Positions 24,214 through 34,034 of a stretch of DNA of 49,864 nucleotides are shown here, one piece after another. The notes beneath the pieces were generated by a model that had not been told where the DNA came from, searched no databases, and was given only the letters and a program-made list of their open reading frames with translations. A program made the position numbers and the translations under genes. The first letter of the stretch is position 1; every line of letters starts with the position of its first letter. Source of the DNA: a bacterium D16-51 (lineage in GTDB: Bacteria > Bacillota > Clostridia > Lachnospirales > Lachnospiraceae); contig RAYE01000045.1 in the NCBI GenBank assembly GCA_003612285.1, positions 1 to 49,864 on the forward strand. Reading direction: 5' to 3'.

Positions 24214-25315
24214 AAGAAATCATTTTTCCTTTCACAAATGTATATCCGGCAGTAGGATTGTCTGAAAAGAAATTCGCAATTTCGGTATTTCGGCTGCAAT
24301 AATCTTCTGCTTCTTTACGGGATAAGCCATGGGTTAGCAAATGGAGTATAAGCTTTTCCTTTTCATCTTTGCTAATGCCGGAAGTCCAATCATTATATGT
24401 GATAAAATCATTTTTTGTTTCTTCATAATTTGCGGATTGTGTAGTAACGAACTCTGCTTTATCGTTTATTCTTACTTCAACATCAACTAGTCCCAGTTTC
24501 TGCATTATATGCGCAGTCCTGATAGCTACTGCATAATCACGTCCCTGCATTGCGAGTTCAGTCCGCCACTTTTTTTCCAACCCCTCATGCCTGCATAACT
24601 CCTGATAATCCATGCCGTCAATATAAAGCCCACAGCACTCAAATTCCCTATTTGCATCAATGCATACAACATATCCATCCGGTTTTGCAAACTGAATCAT
24701 TTTTTGTATAAAATCTGACGGATTGTCCAGATGCCTGAGAACTGCCTGGCATATTACGAAATCATACTGGTTTTCGGCGGAATATTTAAAAACATTTTCA
24801 CAGAGAAAATCTGCTTCTAATTTTTGGCTTTCAAAAAGAGTTTTTCCCTTTTTGATCAAATCTTCTGCAAAATCAATTCCTGTATAAGTGCTTCCTTCAG
24901 GCAGATAAGGAAGAAGCAGCAGCCCTAAAAATCCATATCCACAGCCGCAATCTAATACAGAAATCGGTTTATCAATCTTCCAGACCTGTGAAATAAGGAA
25001 ATGGGCATAGTCATCGTTCCAATAACTCTTTCGCGTCCTTAAAAGGTATTCCAGCTTTTGGTTCCAAAACTCTTTTGTTGCTGTTTTTTCAGGAATATAT
25101 GTTTCTCCGTCAAGCGGTTTTAAACCTAATAACTGGTCTGTTGATACTTTAAAATAATCTGCCAGCAATGGAAGAATGGTTATATCCGGCATATTAACTC
25201 CAGTTTCCCACTTGCTGATGGTTTGAAATGATACCCCAATGCTGTCTGCCAGCTCCTGCTGTGTTACCTTTGTTCTTTTACGCAAGTCGGCAATACGCAA
25301 TGATAGTTTATTCAT
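24185..25315 (-). CDS. HTH (XRE) and SAM-methyltransferase fusion protein
   Basis: 376 residues. The N-terminal Cro/CI-type helix-turn-helix (about 1-65: RTKVTQQELADSIGVSFQTI, then SKWETGVNMPD) is joined to a class I methyltransferase (about 85-260) with SAM motif VLDCGCGYGFLGLLL (about 119) and acidic GIDFAEDLI. The fusion could sense SAM or methylate a small molecule while controlling its own operon. AGGAGG lies 8 bases before the ATG. The HAD gene follows within the same operon. Confidence 0.9.
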   Translation of the reverse strand: MNKLSLRIADLRKRTKVTQQELADSIGVSFQTISKWETGVNMPDITILPLLADYFKVSTDQLLGLKPLDGETYIPEKTATKEFWNQKLEYLLRTRKSYWNDDYAHFLISQVWKIDKPISVLDCGCGYGFLGLLLLPYLPEGSTYTGIDFAEDLIKKGKTLFESQKLEADFLCENVFKYSAENQYDFVICQAVLRHLDNPSDFIQKMIQFAKPDGYVVCIDANREFECCGLYIDGMDYQELCRHEGLEKKWRTELAMQGRDYAVAIRTAHIMQKLGLVDVEVRINDKAEFVTTQSANYEETKNDFITYNDWTSGISKDEKEKLILHLLTHGLSRKEAEDYCSRNTEIANFFSDNPTAGYTFVKGKMISYGKKANTSA

Positions 25316-25744
25316 CTGTAAAACCTCCTAAATTGAGATGTTTTATAGGTGTTTCCTCTTATTTTTATAATTATACCAAAAATCAGAGATTTTGTATTCA
25401 ATTAGAACGGCGAATATTTTCGCTTGCAGGTTGAAATGTCCGATTTTACAACAAATGAGCAATTTCGGATTCCTGGTCAGTTTTTGACGTTTCTACTGCA
25501 AACGGATTCCATGCAGTTTCGCTAAGCAATGGCATGAAAACGAGAGGCATAAAAACCCAGTCAGGAATTAAATGACGCTATTATCCGCTAGTATGAAAAA
25601 AATATTGAACAAAATCAACAGCCCTGCTGCTAGCAGCGGGGCCGTTGATTAACTGGCACGAATTTTCAATATAATTCGTTTTAATTTATGGTTAATTGAT
25701 GCTTAGACCAGCACTTGCGTATCCTGCAACTGTATTGATTAATG
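25316..25744. other. intergenic region with inverted repeats and a gene tail
   Basis: It holds an imperfect inverted pair (near 25470 and 25553), a strong GC hairpin at 25614-25650 and, on the minus strand just left of the glycosyltransferase fragment, a 22-codon open tail KDSGLTLINTVAGYASAGLS-IN-stop ending near 25695. That tail is in another frame from the glycosyltransferase and looks like the end of a lost protein. I cannot identify it. A TATAAT facing the methyltransferase gene lies near 25370. Confidence 0.45.
25614..25650 (-). terminator. terminator-like hairpin
   Basis: AATCAAC-GCCC-GCTGC-TA-GCAGC-GGGC-GTTGATT with two small bulges. On the minus strand it is followed by TTGTTCAATATTTTTTTC. 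It lies downstream of the minus-strand glycosyltransferase fragment and the unidentified gene tail, and would have ended that transcript. Confidence 0.55.
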
Positions 25745-26298
25745 TCAATCCGCTATCTTTTGGTATATTTTCAGGTTTCGGTCAGGATCTCCAGGACCTA
25801 TTTTTTTGTGGCAGACTGCAATATCAGAATGTAGTATCCTGCCGCTGGGCGGGATTACTTCGTGGACTGCTCCAATCCAGCGGTATTCAGCGCAGTTTCT
25901 GATCCACCTTTCCCTAAAATAAGAAAAGGAAGGGTTTCCTGCTTCATCAAATGAAGTATTATATTTCATCATGACAATATCAATATCTGAAGGCAGAGAC
26001 TGTTTTAGCTGTAGAAATTTGTCCTTTTCTGTTTCTTCTAAGATATCATCAGCATCCATCCACATGCAGTAGTCCATAGTGGCTTTGGAAAAAGAATAAT
26101 TCCTGGCATCAGAGAAGTCATCTTTCCATTGATATGAGTAAACTTTTTGTGTATACTGGGACACTATTTCTACTGTCCGGTCAGTTAACCGGTATCTACG
26201 ATAACGATTTCTTCTACGAGGCCAGCTACGCTGTCAAGACAGCGTGCAATATGCATTTCCTCATTTTTTACAATCATGCAAAGGCTTATTGCTGCCAT
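25745..26298 (-). pseudogene. family 2 glycosyltransferase, frameshifted and truncated
   Basis: The minus strand starts MAAISLCMIVKNEEMHIARC, with AGAGGTGG upstream, and continues to LVEEIVIVDTG. A one-base loss at GATACCGGTTAACTGACC then breaks the frame, and the protein resumes as LTDRTVEIVSQYTQKVYSYQ and WMDADDI. These are the nucleotide-binding and DXD motifs of GT2 enzymes. The C-terminus ends abruptly after NLKIYQKIAD, fused to another tail. Enzymes of this TPR-linked type are about twice as long, so this is a remnant. Confidence 0.75.
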
Positions 26299-26395
26299 GT
26301 GCTCCACCTCTTTCATTTATATTTGATGTTTAATGGCGTGTATTATAAAATTATATGCATGGAAAATAAATTGGTTTTTCTGTATTAGAGCGTGT

Positions 26396-26412
26396 TTAAA
26401 AGTAATTTTCTA
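26396..26412. repeat. solo end related to the 46.5-kb MITE
   Basis: TA-GAGCGTGTTTAAAA matches the end of the element at 46497 (TA-GAGCGTGTTTGAAAA) with one difference. No partner end was found nearby. It may be a decayed element or a chance match. Confidence 0.35.
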
Positions 26413-26543
26413 AGACGGCTGCTGTCCACTTCTTGTCCGGTAACCGTGCCGAATGTAATGATTGCATATAAGTGCATATAGATGTATAATTAGGAAAATA
26501 GTGGATATTCAAAGACAAGTAAAAAAGAGAGAGGAACGATGAA

Positions 26544-28544
26544 ATGGTATCAGGAGAAAGAAAGAGTACTGGCAAGGCAATGCGAAGAGGAGTTGGGATT
26601 ACAATAAAGCTTCTTGTTGCAGTGGTTGGGAGCATTGTAATTGCGGCTGGGGCATTGCTGGCTGTAGTGTATAATCAGATGTCACAGGCATTGTTGGAAA
26701 AAAACGATGAAATTCTGCAGACAACTGCAGACAGGGCAATTCAGGAAACGAAGGCGTGGATGAATAATATTTTGGCTGCACTTAAAGTGCAGCGGGATAC
26801 AATAGAGTATGAAAATATGGATATCCAGGATATGCAGGCGTATATTAAACATACGGCAGGCCAGAATGAGGCATATCCTGCAGGATTATATGTGGCGTTA
26901 ACAGACGGTTCGCTCTACCATGCTTCATTTGTGCCGGGCCCGGAATTTGATGCCCTGGCAAAGAGCTGGTATCAGGATGGGATTGAGTCTGAGGATTTTA
27001 TTTTAGGTGATGTATATTTTGATGAGGACAGCCAGTCGTATGTGGTAGGGGCTTCCGGGGTGTTAAAAGATGCGGAAGGTTCTATAAGGGGTGTTGCGGC
27101 GGCAGATGTTTATTTGGATTCTATTTCCAAAATTGTCAGCAAAACTAAGATTGAGGATACCGGGGGGATTTTCCTGGTAGATTCACGTACAGGCACTATT
27201 ATTGGGCATCAGGATAAGGACATCTTAGGGAAAAAGCTGGATGAGGCTGAGGGTGAAATGTATGCATATGCGCAAAAGCAGATGAAAGCCGGCAAAATGG
27301 AATTGTCTCTTTATAAAGATACTTATATTCAGGTAGCCCAGGTTCCGGGAAGTGACTGGGTGGCAGTATCCTATGTGAAGGAAGGCGAGGCCCTGCGTGA
27401 GTTAAAAGAGCTGACAGTTTCGATGCTGTATGTGGCAATTGCCGCGCTGCTTTTGGTGACGGTACTTGTTACGATCCAAATCCGCCGTATTATTGGCGTT
27501 CCGGTCAGGGAGTTAAGCCAGGTAGCAACCAGAATTGCAGAAGGCGAGCTGAATCAGAGCATCCGTTATCGGTCTAAAGATGAACTGGGGGTATTGGCAT
27601 ATAATTTTAACCAGGTTACGCTGCGGCTGCGGGATTATGTAATATACATAGATGAAATTGCTGAGAAGCTGCGTGAAATTGCAGGTGGGAATCTTGCGTT
27701 TACATTGGAAAATGAGTACAGTGGGGAGTTTGCAAAGATTAAGGATTCCCTGGATGCAATTTCAGTAGAACTTAACAATACTATGGGGCAGTTGAATGCT
27801 GCATCACATGATGTGGCTGCTGGTGCGGCACAGGTTTCTAATGGGGCTATGACGTTGTCCCAGGGCTCTTCTGAACAGGCGTCGGAAGTAGAATCGCTGG
27901 CAGGGCATATAGGCGCCGTTTCCCAAAGTGTCAGCCGGATTGCACAGGGGGCAGGGAAGGCGAAGGAAATTTCGCAGGACGTCCGGCAGGGGCTTTTAGG
28001 AAGCAATGAGAAAATGAAAAATCTGACAGAGGTAATTCAGAGGATTAGTGATAAATCAACCGAAATTGGCAAAATTGTTAAAACAATTGAAGATATTGCG
28101 TTTCAGACGAATATATTGGCTTTAAATGCTGCGGTTGAGGCGGCGCGGGCTGGAGAGGCAGGAAAAGGGTTTGCTGTTGTGGCAGATGAGGTCCGGGCAT
28201 TGGCAGGTAAATCTTCAGATGCTGCAAAGGAAACTACAGATTTGCTGGGTGAGACGATAAGCTCTATGGAAGAAGGCGTGAAGGCGGTACAGATTACAGC
28301 GGAATCTATGTTGTCTGTGGTTTCACAGGCGGATGAGATGGACGGCCTGATTGGAGGAATTGCAGAGTTTACAAAGCAGCAGGCTGTTGATGCAGCAGAA
28401 ATTACGCAGGGGATAGACCAGATAGCAATTGTTGTCCAGACGAATGTGGCTACGGCGCAGGAGAGCGCAGCAGCCAGCGATGAGCTGTCCGGGCAGGCAG
28501 CAGCGTTAAAGGATCTGGTAAGCGGATTTCGGCTGAAAGGATAG
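26544..28544 (+). CDS. methyl-accepting chemotaxis protein
   Basis: 666 residues. The order is TM1 (about 13-40), extracytoplasmic Cache-type sensor domain (about 45-285), TM2 (about 290-312), HAMP (about 313-370) and signalling domain (about 420-665). The conserved hairpin tip is [20 protein letters not shown] followed by [17 protein letters not shown]. The ligand cannot be told. GAGAGGAA precedes the ATG. It implies a chemotactic host. No flagellar or che genes are in the window. Confidence 0.95.
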   Translation: MVSGERKSTGKAMRRGVGITIKLLVAVVGSIVIAAGALLAVVYNQMSQALLEKNDEILQTTADRAIQETKAWMNNILAALKVQRDTIEYENMDIQDMQAYIKHTAGQNEAYPAGLYVALTDGSLYHASFVPGPEFDALAKSWYQDGIESEDFILGDVYFDEDSQSYVVGASGVLKDAEGSIRGVAAADVYLDSISKIVSKTKIEDTGGIFLVDSRTGTIIGHQDKDILGKKLDEAEGEMYAYAQKQMKAGKMELSLYKDTYIQVAQVPGSDWVAVSYVKEGEALRELKELTVSMLYVAIAALLLVTVLVTIQIRRIIGVPVRELSQVATRIAEGELNQSIRYRSKDELGVLAYNFNQVTLRLRDYVIYIDEIAEKLREIAGGNLAFTLENEYSGEFAKIKDSLDAISVELNNTMGQLNAASHDVAAGAAQVSNGAMTLSQGSSEQASEVESLAGHIGAVSQSVSRIAQGAGKAKEISQDVRQGLLGSNEKMKNLTEVIQRISDKSTEIGKIVKTIEDIAFQTNILALNAAVEAARAGEAGKGFAVVADEVRALAGKSSDAAKETTDLLGETISSMEEGVKAVQITAESMLSVVSQADEMDGLIGGIAEFTKQQAVDAAEITQGIDQIAIVVQTNVATAQESAAASDELSGQAAALKDLVSGFRLKG

Positions 28545-28585
28545 ATTGGTGTATTCCAGCAAATATACAGCGGGGCAAATGTGAG

Positions 28586-29611
28586 TTATTCTGTTGTTTC
28601 TCTACGTATCAGAATTGGGGTTATTTTTTTGTGAATAACCCCATTTTGTGGTTTGGGACGGCGTTTTTTCTGTTCGTTCATCTGCTCTACCAAAAGGGCT
28701 ACTGCTTCATATGCGATTTTTTCAATTTGCTGTCCAACAGTACTGATAGGAATAATGGCTTCTTCCGCAATAGGAGAATCATCAAAGCCAATAATCCGAT
28801 ATTCCCCCGGCAGCATCCCATATTCGCGAAATATCAGGTTTAACATAATATTGGCATGTGTATCGTTTGACATAAAAAGTCCTTTATTTTTACCAGGGTA
28901 TTTCTTTTTTATGTAACCAAAGACTTCTTGTATGCAGTTTACTGTTTCATGATAGGAATTTCCAAGGTTTCTAAGGATGAGTTCATGTTCTATGCTGTAT
29001 TCCCGGCAAATATCCCGGAAGCCCGCGATGCGCCCATAGGAAGGCGTGGTTTCATGGACATCGGAATTGATATGCAGCAGGATATCGCAGTTACTCTTTG
29101 CCAAAAGGCTTGTCGCCTGTACTGCTCCCATATAATTATCGGTATTTACACTGTTTACGTATTTGTCCTCACGTTCAATGGTAACGATGGGAATATTGCT
29201 TTCAGCCAGTTCTTTAGATGGGATTGTATGGCTTAAAATAATCATGCCCTCTATTTTGTATGCCAGTAGCTCCTGGATATATTTCCGTTCTGCTTCTTCA
29301 TTATCCGTACTGACGAAAACCAGAAATTTATAGCCAAAGGTTTCATAGGTTTTTAAAATTTGGTTTAGCATCTCGGCATAGTAATGAAGAAAAAGGTTGG
29401 GGATAATTATGCCGATAAATTCACTTTTTCCGTTGGCAAGTACTTTTGCCAGTTTATTTTCCTGATAATCCAAATCTATAAGAGCCTGGGCGATGATTTC
29501 CTGGTTTTTTACCGTTAAGGAATCAGGGTTATTAAAATATCTAGATATCGTTGTTTTAGAAAAATTGGTATATTTTGCAATATCATCAAATGTCACTTTA
29601 TTCTTACCCAT
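28586..29611 (-). CDS. LacI-family transcriptional repressor of the fructoside operon
   Basis: 341 residues. The N-terminal helix-turn-helix (VTFDDIAKYTNFSKTTISRY) and hinge are followed by a periplasmic-binding-protein-like sugar domain (about 60-335). It is divergent from the ABC/GH32 operon and separated by a 263-base control region with several CCGG-centred palindromes, the natural operators of this family. GGAGG lies upstream of the ATG. Local regulation of the sugar operon and of itself is strongly suggested. Confidence 0.93.
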   Translation of the reverse strand: MGKNKVTFDDIAKYTNFSKTTISRYFNNPDSLTVKNQEIIAQALIDLDYQENKLAKVLANGKSEFIGIIIPNLFLHYYAEMLNQILKTYETFGYKFLVFVSTDNEEAERKYIQELLAYKIEGMIILSHTIPSKELAESNIPIVTIEREDKYVNSVNTDNYMGAVQATSLLAKSNCDILLHINSDVHETTPSYGRIAGFRDICREYSIEHELILRNLGNSYHETVNCIQEVFGYIKKKYPGKNKGLFMSNDTHANIMLNLIFREYGMLPGEYRIIGFDDSPIAEEAIIPISTVGQQIEKIAYEAVALLVEQMNEQKKRRPKPQNGVIHKKITPILIRRETTE

Positions 29612-29645
29612 GAGCAGTTACCTCCGTGCTTGTATACTAATTAAC

Positions 29646-29674
29646 AGTATAACAATGATTCTAGGGAAAATCAA
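29646..29674 (-). promoter_or_regulatory. lacI promoter
   Basis: Minus strand TTGATT (29669-29674), a 17-base spacer and TATACT (29646-29651). A TAACCGGTTA operator (29683-29692) lies just upstream of the -35 box. Confidence 0.6.
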
Positions 29675-29682
29675 TAAAAAAA

Positions 29683-29708
29683 TAACCGGTTAAGTAACCG
29701 ATAACTTT
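29683..29708. promoter_or_regulatory. LacI-type operators, lacI side
   Basis: TAACCGGTTA (29683-29692), a perfect palindrome, followed directly by the degenerate AAGTAACCGATAACTT. The same half-site recurs at 29761 and 29788. Confidence 0.65.
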
Positions 29709-29722
29709 TTTGAAAAAAAGCC

Positions 29723-29751
29723 TTGACAGCCGAATATTGAAGTGTTATGAT
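29723..29751 (+). promoter_or_regulatory. promoter of the fructoside operon
   Basis: TTGACA (29723-29728), 17 bases and TATGAT (29746-29751). Transcription would start near 29758, immediately before the first operator, so bound repressor would block initiation. Confidence 0.75.
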
Positions 29752-29760
29752 TAGCTCATA

Positions 29761-29797
29761 AAGTAACCGGTTACTTTACTGGTTACTTAACCGGTTA
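29761..29797. promoter_or_regulatory. LacI-type operators, transporter side
   Basis: AAGTAACCGGTTACTT (29761-29776) is a perfect 16-bp palindrome. TAACCGGTTA (29788-29797) repeats the core, with an ACTGGTTACTT half-site between. With the sites at 29683 these could support looping between the divergent promoters. Confidence 0.75.
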
Positions 29798-29802
29798 TAA
29801 TG

Positions 29803-29816
29803 AAACGTATACGTTT
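29803..29816. promoter_or_regulatory. second palindrome type in the operon leader
   Basis: AAACGTATACGTTT is a perfect 14-bp palindrome unlike the CCGG operators. Its form (ACGTATACGT) suits another LacI/GalR-type regulator. The regulator is unknown. Confidence 0.45.
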
Positions 29817-29874
29817 ATGTGGGATGTAAAAATCAGAAATAGGCTGTTTGTAAAGAAAGGAAGGGGAGGCAAAG

Positions 29875-31203
29875 ATGAGAAGATTACCATTAGCCATGTT
29901 GGGGCTGGCCTTATTTGCCGGGTTACTGACAGGCTGCAAGGGAAAGAAGCCGGCGCCGGGAGATATTGCCGGTTATGATGAGGGGGAGCAGTATCTTTCA
30001 ATCTGGGTGCATTCCATTGAAGATACCGACGAGGGGAAATGTTACAGGGAATCTGTGGAAGAATTTAATAAGAAGTATGATGGCACTTATTTTGCGGATA
30101 TTGAATTTATTCCGAGAAATGACAGTGGCGGCGGTTACTCTGATAAGATTAATGCATCGGTTATGTCTGGGGATTTGCCGGATGTCCTGACTGTGGATGG
30201 CCCGAATATAGCGGCATATGCTTCTAATGGGATTATCCAGCCCTTAGCAGAGCTGACAGAAGAAGAAAAGGGTGTTTATTTGGAATCTATTATCGAACAG
30301 GGGACATATAATGGCAAATTGTATGCCCTAGGCGCAATGGAATCCAGCGTAGGCCTTTATTACAACAAAGAGATACTAAAAGAGGCTGGAGTTGAAGTTC
30401 CGGATGCAGAGCATCCGTGGACATACTCAGAATTTCTTGGCGTCCTGGAAAAAGTGAAGCCGGTAGTGGAAAAGAAAAAGGGATATGCACTGGATATGAC
30501 ATTTCCTGTAGGAGAAGCGACAATTTATTATTATGCACCATTTTTTTGGTCAAATGGGGGAAATCTGGTGGATGATACAGGATTGAACGTGGAAGGTGTT
30601 TTCAATGCGGAAGAGAATGTTGCGTCAATAGAGTATTTTAAAGAGATTTTAGACAGGGGGTATATGTCAAAAGTGCCCGTTGAAAATCTGTTTGAAAGCG
30701 GGCGTGCTGCTTTTAAATTCGATGGTGCATGGGAAGTTAACAGTATCTATAATAGTTATCCGGATATACAGTTAGGTGTTGCCCCATATGTAGTAGGCGA
30801 TAAATGGGATGGCGGGCGTTATACCCCGACCGGATCATGGGCATATGCGGCGTCTGTCAAGACGGAAAATATTGAAGGTGCAACAGAGCTGGTAAAATGG
30901 ATGAGCGGCGTAGAGAGTGGAAAGAAGCTTTGGGAAGAGGCAAAATGTTTCCCATCTACATACCAGGCATTTGAGTCAATTGATATTTTCAAGACAGATG
31001 GGAATTACCGGGCATTATATAACCAGCTCAGTACTTATGGGCATCCAAGGCCAAAAACGCCTGTTTATCCACAGGTGAGCACATCATTTCAGCAGGTTTT
31101 GGAAAATTGCGTGCTGACTGGGGAAGAACCTGAAAAGGAATTGAATAAAGCAATAGAAAGGATTAACGCCAAGTTAAAGCGTTATAAGGTGAATGGAAAA
31201 TGA
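29875..31203 (+). CDS. sugar ABC transporter substrate-binding lipoprotein
   Basis: 442 residues. Signal peptide with lipobox LTGC (Cys 21) and an extracellular solute-binding family 1 fold, with the typical GTYNGKLYALGAMESSVGLY, YNKEILKEAG and GRAAFKFDGAWE. It captures the sugar, probably a fructo-oligosaccharide or sucrose judging from the GH32 gene in the operon. A GGGGAGG site precedes the ATG. It overlaps the first permease by 4 bases (ATGA). Confidence 0.93.
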   Translation: MRRLPLAMLGLALFAGLLTGCKGKKPAPGDIAGYDEGEQYLSIWVHSIEDTDEGKCYRESVEEFNKKYDGTYFADIEFIPRNDSGGGYSDKINASVMSGDLPDVLTVDGPNIAAYASNGIIQPLAELTEEEKGVYLESIIEQGTYNGKLYALGAMESSVGLYYNKEILKEAGVEVPDAEHPWTYSEFLGVLEKVKPVVEKKKGYALDMTFPVGEATIYYYAPFFWSNGGNLVDDTGLNVEGVFNAEENVASIEYFKEILDRGYMSKVPVENLFESGRAAFKFDGAWEVNSIYNSYPDIQLGVAPYVVGDKWDGGRYTPTGSWAYAASVKTENIEGATELVKWMSGVESGKKLWEEAKCFPSTYQAFESIDIFKTDGNYRALYNQLSTYGHPRPKTPVYPQVSTSFQQVLENCVLTGEEPEKELNKAIERINAKLKRYKVNGK

Positions 31204-32099
31204 GAAAAAAATCACAATCTATTTTGGGCATGGCATTTTTTGGACCGGCGTTAGTTTTGCTTACTATATTTTTGTTCCTGCCCATGATTCTTACACTGAT
31301 ATTTAGTTTTACGGATTTCTTTGCCTTAAATCCAAGCCTGACCCATTTTGTAGGGCTGGATAATTTTATTCAGATATTTAAAGATGAGGAATTCAGGAGG
31401 GCGTTTATCAACACAGTGTGTTTTGTTATCATTATTGTACCATTGCAGGGGCTTGGCTCGCTGGGGCTTGCCTTGCTGATTAACAAAGTTACGCATTGTA
31501 AAAAATATTTTAAAGTGGCATTTTTTCTGCCGGTTGTTATGTCGTTGGCAGTCGTATCTACGTTATGGATACAGATATACAGCCCGGAAGGCATCCTAAA
31601 CTCTATCTTAGGAAACTTTGGTATTTCACCGCAGCCATTTATTAATAGTGCTTCGCAGGCTCTGCCGTCTATTGCTATTATGAGTGCATGGCAGGGGGTA
31701 GGGTATCAGATGATTATTTTCCTGGGCGGCTTACAGGCGATTAACCCAGCGCTATATGAGGCGGCGGATATGGATCATGCAACGTCTTGGCAGAAATTTA
31801 AAGATATTACTTTGCCGGAATTAAAGCCGCTTTGCATTTTCGTTTTTATAACAATAACAATCGGGGCATTTCGGATGTTAGTGCAGCCGATGGTAATGAC
31901 GGGTGGCGGGCCATCTCATTCTACCTATACGATGGTATATGATATTTATGAAACTGGTACTGTTAACTGGGAAATTGGCCTGGCATCTACAATGGCAATT
32001 GTGTTTGCTATATTTGTGATGATACTTACAGTAATTCAGACGGTTGCGACCAGGGATAAGGAGGAGAAAGATGTTAACAAAAAAGCAGAAAAGAAATAA
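31200..32099 (+). CDS. sugar ABC transporter permease (MalF-type)
   Basis: 299 residues with six membrane helices. The cytoplasmic EAA loop is EAADMDHATSWQKFKDITLP (about residues 187-206). It is the first of the two CUT1-family permeases. The start overlaps the stop of the binding-protein gene, and the end overlaps the second permease by 29 bases, indicating coupled translation in a single operon. Confidence 0.93.
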   Translation: MRKKSQSILGMAFFGPALVLLTIFLFLPMILTLIFSFTDFFALNPSLTHFVGLDNFIQIFKDEEFRRAFINTVCFVIIIVPLQGLGSLGLALLINKVTHCKKYFKVAFFLPVVMSLAVVSTLWIQIYSPEGILNSILGNFGISPQPFINSASQALPSIAIMSAWQGVGYQMIIFLGGLQAINPALYEAADMDHATSWQKFKDITLPELKPLCIFVFITITIGAFRMLVQPMVMTGGGPSHSTYTMVYDIYETGTVNWEIGLASTMAIVFAIFVMILTVIQTVATRDKEEKDVNKKAEKK

Positions 32100-32922
32100 T
32101 TGGATTTTGGTTGTTGTTATGATTGCAGTATCCTTGTTTTTTCTGTTCCCAGTAATCTGGATGCTTGCAAATTCTTTTAAGCCGGATGCAGCGATAACGG
32201 ATGATATGAATTCATTTGCGGCATTTATCCCTCCGGCATTAAATGGTAATTTTTTTGATAATTACATAAAGATACTGACAAATACTTCTTTTGTAAGATA
32301 TATGGTTAATACCTTATTTTATGCGGCGGTGTTGATTGTACTTGGCATTATTGTAAATGGGCTTGCTGGATATGCGCTGGCAAAAATAAAGTTCCCATTC
32401 CGGGAACGCTGGCTGATGATTATCATGCTGTTAATGATTGTGCCGATGGAAACAATTATTACAATCCATTTCCTGTTTATTGCGAAACTTGGGTTGCTGA
32501 ATACTGTAATTGGGTATATCCTTCCAATGATTGTAAACCCGTTTAATATATTTTTATTCCGCCAGGTTTTTGTCAGCCTTCCGGATGATGTGTATGAAGC
32601 GGCGCAGCTTGACCATTGCAGCCCTATTAAATATTTCTTTACAATGGTGCTTCCAATGTCAAAGAGCGTGGTAGCCACAGTCAGCGTATTTACATTTTTG
32701 AATGTCTGGAATGATTATTTGTGGCCGTCGCTGGTATTTACATCAGGGGATTTGCTGACTGCACAGATTGGGCTGAATGCGATTACATCAAATGATAATA
32801 CCACAATGGGGCAGAAGCTGGCGGTGATTACAATGATTACCGTACCGGTTATCATTATTTATTCCCTATTTTCTAAACAGATTGTAGAAGGTGTTGTATC
32901 CACAGGTTCAAAGGAGGGCTAA
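32071..32922 (+). CDS. sugar ABC transporter permease (MalG-type)
   Basis: 283 residues with six membrane helices and an EAA loop YEAAQLDHCSPIKYFFTMVL (about 181-200). The ATG at 32071 is chosen because AAGGAGGAGAAAG lies directly upstream. It forms the channel with the MalF-type subunit. An in-frame extension upstream lies inside the preceding gene and lacks a ribosome site. Confidence 0.93.
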   Translation: MLTKKQKRNNWILVVVMIAVSLFFLFPVIWMLANSFKPDAAITDDMNSFAAFIPPALNGNFFDNYIKILTNTSFVRYMVNTLFYAAVLIVLGIIVNGLAGYALAKIKFPFRERWLMIIMLLMIVPMETIITIHFLFIAKLGLLNTVIGYILPMIVNPFNIFLFRQVFVSLPDDVYEAAQLDHCSPIKYFFTMVLPMSKSVVATVSVFTFLNVWNDYLWPSLVFTSGDLLTAQIGLNAITSNDNTTMGQKLAVITMITVPVIIIYSLFSKQIVEGVVSTGSKEG

Positions 32923-32926
32923 AGCG

Positions 32927-34018
32927 ATGAGTTTTATAGAATTGAAAAATGTATGTAAGAAATATGATAAGACGGATAAAAATGCAGTTACAGATTTTAA
33001 TCTGGCAATTGAGGAAAAGGAGTTTATTGCTTTTGTTGGACCATCTGGATGCGGAAAGTCAACAACGCTTCGGATGATTGCCGGTTTTGAAGAGATTAGC
33101 AGTGGGGAGTTGTATATTGATGGGAAAAAAATGAATGAGGTTGCGCCGATGGGCAGGGGGATTTCTATGGTTTTTCAGAATTATGCCCTGTATCCACATA
33201 TGACAGTAGAGAAAAATATTTCTTATGGATTAAAGAATATGAAGGTGCCGGCAGATGAGATTAAGAAAAAGGTAGACTGGGCGGTGAAGATTTTGGGGCT
33301 GGAAGAATACCGTTACCGGAAACCAAAGAATCTGTCTGGCGGGCAGAGGCAGAGGGTTGCCCTTGGGCGCGCTATTGTTAAGGAACAGAAAGTTTTTTTG
33401 ATGGATGAACCGTTGTCTAACCTGGATGCAAAACTCCGTGTCAGCATGAGGAATGAGATTAGCAAGCTGCACCGTGAACTTGGCAGCACAACGATTTATG
33501 TAACCCATGACCAGGTGGAAGCGATGACGATGGCAGACCGGATTGTTATTATGCGGGATGGCGTTGTACAGCAGACAGGGGAACCAATGGAATTGTATGA
33601 ACATCCATGCAATAAATTTGTTGCGGGTTTTATTGGCTCGCCGCAGATGAATTTTTATTATGTCAAAGTGGAACGGGATGGCATTACATTTTCAGATGGA
33701 AAGAGCGCTAAGCTTCCAGATGAAGTAATGGCAAAACTGCAGGGCCGTAACCGGGTGATAATGGGAATCCGCGGCGAGGATATTAAATTTGACAGCCAGA
33801 ACCTGGATCTATATAAAGATACACGGCAGCAGTCAGTCATTGACAATACGGAGATTATGGGAAATGAGAACAACCTGTATTTTGAATTTGGCGGAATAAT
33901 ATCGGTTGCAAGAGTTTCCAAGTATGAGGTAAGTAAAATAGGCGATGTTGTAGACTTTGTGATGATGCCGCAAAAAATGCATTTTTTTGATGAGGAAACA
34001 GAGAGGGCAATTTTTTAA
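32927..34018 (+). CDS. sugar ABC transporter ATPase (MsmK/UgpC type)
   Basis: 363 residues. Walker A GPSGCGKST, signature LSGGQRQRVALGRA, Walker B VFLMDEPLSNLD, H-loop VTHDQ, and a C-terminal regulatory TOBE-like domain (about 240-360). Many Lachnospiraceae share one MsmK among importers, so an ATPase inside the operon makes this importer self-contained. AAGGAGGG precedes the ATG at 32927 by 8 bases. Confidence 0.93.
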   Translation: MSFIELKNVCKKYDKTDKNAVTDFNLAIEEKEFIAFVGPSGCGKSTTLRMIAGFEEISSGELYIDGKKMNEVAPMGRGISMVFQNYALYPHMTVEKNISYGLKNMKVPADEIKKKVDWAVKILGLEEYRYRKPKNLSGGQRQRVALGRAIVKEQKVFLMDEPLSNLDAKLRVSMRNEISKLHRELGSTTIYVTHDQVEAMTMADRIVIMRDGVVQQTGEPMELYEHPCNKFVAGFIGSPQMNFYYVKVERDGITFSDGKSAKLPDEVMAKLQGRNRVIMGIRGEDIKFDSQNLDLYKDTRQQSVIDNTEIMGNENNLYFEFGGIISVARVSKYEVSKIGDVVDFVMMPQKMHFFDEETERAIF

Positions 34019-34034
34019 AGATAGGAGGTTTGGA

